A program made the position numbers and the translations under genes. A stretch of DNA of 8,833 bases from Spirochaetota bacterium (GTDB lineage Bacteria; Spirochaetota; UBA4802; UBA5550), in contig JAKJGD010000052.1 of assembly GCA_022704585.1 (NCBI GenBank), positions 1-8,833 of the forward strand, read 5' to 3'. The notes under the pieces are model-generated. The model had not been told where the DNA came from. It did not search any database and saw only the letters and a list, made by a program, of their open reading frames with translations. Shown here piece by piece: positions 6,458-8,833 of the stretch. Positions within the stretch are counted from its first letter, which is position 1, and every line of letters starts with the position of its first letter.

Positions 6458-6609
6458 ATGGGCGGGACGGAGCTGCGCCCCGGCATCGTGTCCACAGAGT
6501 TACTTCGGAACGCCCGGGAGCACCCGCAGTACTATCGCGATCCCGCGGTACGGACGCCCTGCTACTACACCATTCGCACCAACACGGGCAGGGCCATCCA
6601 TGACCGCGA
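6458..6609 (+). pseudogene. Possible remnant of a protein-coding gene
   Basis: From an ATG at 6458 the plus strand reads open through 6706, but beyond 6609 it is merely the antisense of the neighbouring acyl-CoA dehydrogenase gene. The first 50 or so codons have strongly GC-biased third positions and a natural-looking composition (for example the stretch YYRDPAVRTPCYYTIRTN), unlike the arginine/proline-rich shadows elsewhere. AGGA at 6444-6447 is ten bases before the ATG. I cannot assign a family. It could be the 5' fragment of a gene truncated by rearrangement, or a small gene overlapping its convergent neighbour by about 97 bases, or chance. Confidence 0.3.
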
Positions 6610-7962
6610 TCAACCGGTGAACAAAGATTCCTTGTTAATCATAAAATCCGTCCCCGACTGGTGCTCGAACAGCGCCAGCCGGTTGATCTGGTTTGTCCCC
6701 TCGTAAATCTGAGTGAGCCGCGAATCGCGCCAGGCGCGCTCCACACCGTGCGCGTGCAGGCAGCCCGCGTCGCCCATGAGCTCCATGGCCTGGCCGCATA
6801 CCCTGAACGCCGTGTCCGAGGCGAACACCTTTGCCGACGCGGACGCGGACTGGTAGCACCGGAACTGGCGGCAGCTCTGCCAGACCATGGAGCGCGCGGC
6901 CCAGAGGCTTATCGCCATGTCCGCGAGCTCCATCTGCACGTCCTGGTATTCGATGAGCTTCCTTGGGCCCAGGTTTGTGCGCCGGCAGAACTCCAGGCAC
7001 CGCTCGAACGCGCCGCGGCCGTGCCCCAGCGCCATGGCCCCGACCACGGGCCGCGAGTAGTTCAGCACGTTGCGGTTGTTGGGCCATCCCGACCGCACCC
7101 TGCCCACCACGTTCTTCTTTGGCACGAACACGTTGTCGAAAACGAGCTCCGAGGCGTCGGACGCGCGTTGTCCCATCTTGCGCTCGCTCCTTCCCACGGA
7201 GAAGCCTTTCATGCCCTTCTCGACAAGGAAGCAGGTCCACGACTCGATCCCCTCGCCCTCGATTTTCGCGTACACGGTCACTTTGTCAGCTATGGCGCCG
7301 TCCGAGATGAAGCACTTCCGCCCGTTCAGGACATAGCCGCCCATGCCGGGCATGTATTTAGCCGTGGTGACCAGGCGCGCGGCAGCTCCGCCCGCGGTCT
7401 CCTCCGCGTCCGATCCGGCTTCCGGCTCGGTGATGGCAAAGGCCATGCACCCGGGCCTGCCCAGGACACGCGACCCCAGGTAAAAGGGGATGAAGTGCCG
7501 TACCATGACGCGGAGGCTTCCGGAGAGGAGCAGGGGCACGATCCCCAGGTTATGGGCGAGCAGGAGCAGGGCCAGGCCCCCGCACTCGGTCGCGAGCTCC
7601 TCGCCCACGACCGCGACCTGGAGCGCGGCGCCCCCCAGGTAGGGGCGCAGGCTCGCGCTGCCCAAGGGCCACGGCGCGAGGAGCGTCTGGAATCCCTCCC
7701 GCGCCGCTGCCGCGAGCAGCGGCTTCGGGTCGTACTCATGCGGATGGAGGTCCGCCTCCGGAGCGAGCGGGCGTATATGCTCTTGCGCAAACCGGCGCGC
7801 CTTCCTCCGCCAGCGGCGCGCGCCCCGCGGGAGGGTCAGGGTGTCGTGCTCCCACAGGCTCATGTCGCGGTTATCGACCAGGAGCCGGCCTATCAGGTTC
7901 ATCCGGCCCGTCGCGTTTTTCATGGCAAGCTGCTCAATCCGTTCCCGCGTTGACTGGTTCAT
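6610..7962 (-). CDS. Acyl-CoA dehydrogenase, catalytic-type subunit
   Basis: The 450-residue product is an FAD-dependent acyl-CoA dehydrogenase catalysing alpha,beta-desaturation of an acyl-CoA thioester. Visible family motifs: F-A-I-T-E-P-E-A-G-S-D (175-185, flavin and substrate loop), K-C-F-I-S (216-220), Y-x-R-P-x-x-G-A-M-A-L-G (302-313), I-E-Y-Q-D-V-Q-x-E-L-A-D-M (337-349), and I-Y-E-G-T-N-Q with catalytic Glu421. It is longer than the usual 380 residues because of a basic N-terminal extension of about 45 residues and a longer tail. The start at 7960-7962 is supported by GGGGAG eight bases upstream and by a four-base ATGA overlap with the stop of the preceding ACAD-like gene, which implies translational coupling and suggests the two proteins form one complex. 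The frame stays open 78 codons further upstream, but that stretch is arginine-rich shadow of the neighbour. Substrate class is not readable. Confidence 0.93.
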   Translation of the reverse strand: MNQSTRERIEQLAMKNATGRMNLIGRLLVDNRDMSLWEHDTLTLPRGARRWRRKARRFAQEHIRPLAPEADLHPHEYDPKPLLAAAAREGFQTLLAPWPLGSASLRPYLGGAALQVAVVGEELATECGGLALLLLAHNLGIVPLLLSGSLRVMVRHFIPFYLGSRVLGRPGCMAFAITEPEAGSDAEETAGGAAARLVTTAKYMPGMGGYVLNGRKCFISDGAIADKVTVYAKIEGEGIESWTCFLVEKGMKGFSVGRSERKMGQRASDASELVFDNVFVPKKNVVGRVRSGWPNNRNVLNYSRPVVGAMALGHGRGAFERCLEFCRRTNLGPRKLIEYQDVQMELADMAISLWAARSMVWQSCRQFRCYQSASASAKVFASDTAFRVCGQAMELMGDAGCLHAHGVERAWRDSRLTQIYEGTNQINRLALFEHQSGTDFMINKESLFTG

Positions 7963-8833
7963 GATGCATACTCCCCGGTGAGATCGAAGAACATCTGCTT
8001 GAGGTATGCCGGCGGCCCGCACGCGGTCCTGAGCACCATGACGTCGCGGAGCCGCTTCTCCATGCCGAAGTCCTCCATGTACCCGTACCCGCCCAATACC
8101 TGCATCGAATCCGTCACGGCGCGGGCGGCCAGCTCCGTTGCCGCGAGCTTCGCCGCTGCCGCACGCGCGAGCGCGCCGCGCGATCCGATGGCGCAATCCG
8201 CGAGCGCCATGACCGCGGCTTCCGCGGAGCGGGCCGCGGCATCGGCCCCGGCGATGAGCATCTTCACTGCCGGGTGCTTTTCGATGAGCGAGCCGCCCTG
8301 GTACCGCTCCGACGCGTACGCGCGCGCGGCCGCAACCGAGCCCCGCGCGATCCCGACCGCAATGGCAGACATGCCTGACCAGTTCAGGAAGAGCGCGCGC
8401 GACACGAGCTCTTCCGCGTCGCCGCCGTCGATGCGCGCTTCCCGGGGCAGCTCAACGCCGTCAAACGCGACATGGTCCAGGCGGCAGGCGCGCAGGCCCG
8501 TGCGTGCGCCGGCGTCTGTGACCGTGATCCCGCCCTGCCCGGCGGGAGCCAGGAAACAGGCCCACCTGTCTTTCGCCCGGGTGAAAACGACAAACGCGCC
8601 CGCGCCTTCCATCGAATAGGAAAAGGATTTCGCGCCCCGGATCACGTACCCGCCGCGCTCCTCGGCCGCGGTTGTCTCGATCCTCGCCGGAGCGTCCTCG
8701 CCCGGCCTGGCGAGCACTCCCGCGTGGGGAGGATACGGCCCTTCCTGCAGGCAGAGGCGCACGCGCGCGGGCGCGGGCCCGCCCTTCGCCCGCAGGGCGA
8801 TGGCGGACGCGACGCCCTGGCTGTGCAGGCACA
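7959..8833 (-). CDS. Non-canonical acyl-CoA dehydrogenase-like subunit (5' end outside window)
   Basis: The C-terminal 290 residues are visible; the start lies beyond the right edge. The fold is that of acyl-CoA dehydrogenases: a middle beta domain (G-Y-V-I-R-G-A-K-S-F-S-Y-S at the strand that normally reads GTKxWIT), an E-R-Y-Q-G-G-S-L-I-E-K-H helix, and the conserved L-G-G-Y-G-Y-M-E-D turn followed by E-K-R-L-R-D-V. Three key features are altered. The I-Y-E-G catalytic motif reads T-A-C-G, placing Cys (codon 8019-8021, 20th residue from the end) where the base Glu should be. The helix that carries the alternative Glu in isovaleryl- and long-chain enzymes reads L-F-L-N-W-S. The T-E-P-x-x-G-S-D loop is not recognisable. 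The frame is intact and codon use normal, so decay is unlikely. Its stop overlaps the next ACAD start by ATGA, pointing to a heteromeric enzyme in which this subunit is structural or has changed chemistry (inference). Confidence 0.88.
   Translation of the reverse strand, partial: CLHSQGVASAIALRAKGGPAPARVRLCLQEGPYPPHAGVLARPGEDAPARIETTAAEERGGYVIRGAKSFSYSMEGAGAFVVFTRAKDRWACFLAPAGQGGITVTDAGARTGLRACRLDHVAFDGVELPREARIDGGDAEELVSRALFLNWSGMSAIAVGIARGSVAAARAYASERYQGGSLIEKHPAVKMLIAGADAAARSAEAAVMALADCAIGSRGALARAAAAKLAATELAARAVTDSMQVLGGYGYMEDFGMEKRLRDVMVLRTACGPPAYLKQMFFDLTGEYAS
7971..7976 (-). promoter_or_regulatory. Ribosome binding site GGGGAG within the upstream ACAD-like gene
   Basis: On the minus strand GGGGAG stands eight bases before the ATG at 7962. 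It lies inside the last codons of the upstream gene, as expected for coupled translation, and rules out the longer upstream open frame as the true start. Confidence 0.75.

Larger units (their letters stand above)
6273..6609. other. 337-bp gap between tetR and the acyl-CoA dehydrogenase genes
   Basis: The first 50 bases hold the tetR promoter and operator. Positions 6311-6377 are AT-rich with T runs (6336-6341, 6354-6360) and no recognisable element. A 26-bp-period tandem repeat follows at 6378-6426, then a GC-rich stretch with codon-like composition on the plus strand (6458-6609). No terminator with a T run is seen after the acyl-CoA dehydrogenase operon; the stem GCCCTGC/GCAGGGC (6556-6562 with 6588-6594) has a 25-base loop and no T tract. 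Confidence 0.6.

Noticed and set aside
6304..6495. 63-codon minus-strand frame upstream of tetR
   Set aside because: It runs through the REP-like repeats and the -35 region of the tetR promoter and has no ribosome site or protein-like character.
6661..7953. 430-codon open frame on the plus strand opposite the acyl-CoA dehydrogenase gene
   Set aside because: Low-complexity Arg/His/Pro/Ala composition and no recognisable domain; it mirrors a gene with intact ACAD motifs.
7963..8196. 78-codon upstream extension of the acyl-CoA dehydrogenase frame (start at 8196)
   Set aside because: The extension is arginine-rich out-of-frame reading of the neighbouring ACAD-like gene. The ATG at 7962 has its own GGGGAG and an ATGA overlap.
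1..8833. CRISPR array, tRNA/rRNA genes or a complete insertion sequence
   Set aside because: No regularly spaced repeat series, no cloverleaf-like or rRNA-like stretch and no transposase gene was found on reading both strands.

Overview
This 8.8 kb window comes from a GC-rich bacterial chromosome (about 60% G+C by eye) and is dominated by fatty-acid/acyl-CoA metabolism. It holds three acyl-CoA dehydrogenase (ACAD) family genes, one RND-superfamily MMPL lipid exporter and one TetR-type regulator. Shine-Dalgarno sites are clear and a sigma70-like promoter is recognisable. The mix (several ACADs, a rubredoxin-like domain fused to one of them, MMPL plus TetR) would fit an anaerobic or facultative lineage such as Desulfobacterota or Spirochaetota. 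That placement is inference; there is no rRNA or other phylogenetic marker here.

Left part, + strand (1-2411): the 3' end of an unrecognised gene, a strong rho-independent terminator (269-301), then a leader of several small hairpins and a perfect 10-bp palindrome. An ACAD gene follows (516-1862) whose product carries a C-terminal four-cysteine rubredoxin-like domain. Sixty-nine bases later comes a small multi-spanning membrane protein (1932-2411), probably on the same transcript.

Middle, - strand (2465-6321): a convergent 975-residue MMPL transporter gene, a 247-bp gap containing a dispersed-repeat-like element, and a TetR-family regulator gene. The regulator has a well-formed promoter (TTGACT, 17 bp, TATTAT) embedded in a perfect 11-7-11 inverted repeat, the expected layout of an autoregulatory operator. 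A 337-bp gap with a REP-like tandem repeat and a possible gene remnant lies upstream.

Right part, - strand (6610-8833): two ACAD genes overlap by four bases (ATGA). The downstream one keeps the catalytic glutamate and other family motifs. The upstream one, cut by the window edge, has cysteine where the catalytic glutamate should be, no glutamate at the alternative isovaleryl/long-chain position, and no recognisable TEP-x-x-GSD flavin loop. The arrangement suggests a heteromeric ACAD made of one catalytic and one non-canonical subunit.

Taken together, the regulator probably senses an acyl-CoA, fatty acid or hydrophobic compound and controls itself, perhaps also the MMPL exporter; the ACADs would perform alpha,beta-desaturation of acyl-CoAs. 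The most notable points are the ACAD-rubredoxin fusion, the base-less ACAD partner subunit, and the promoter-embedded operator.
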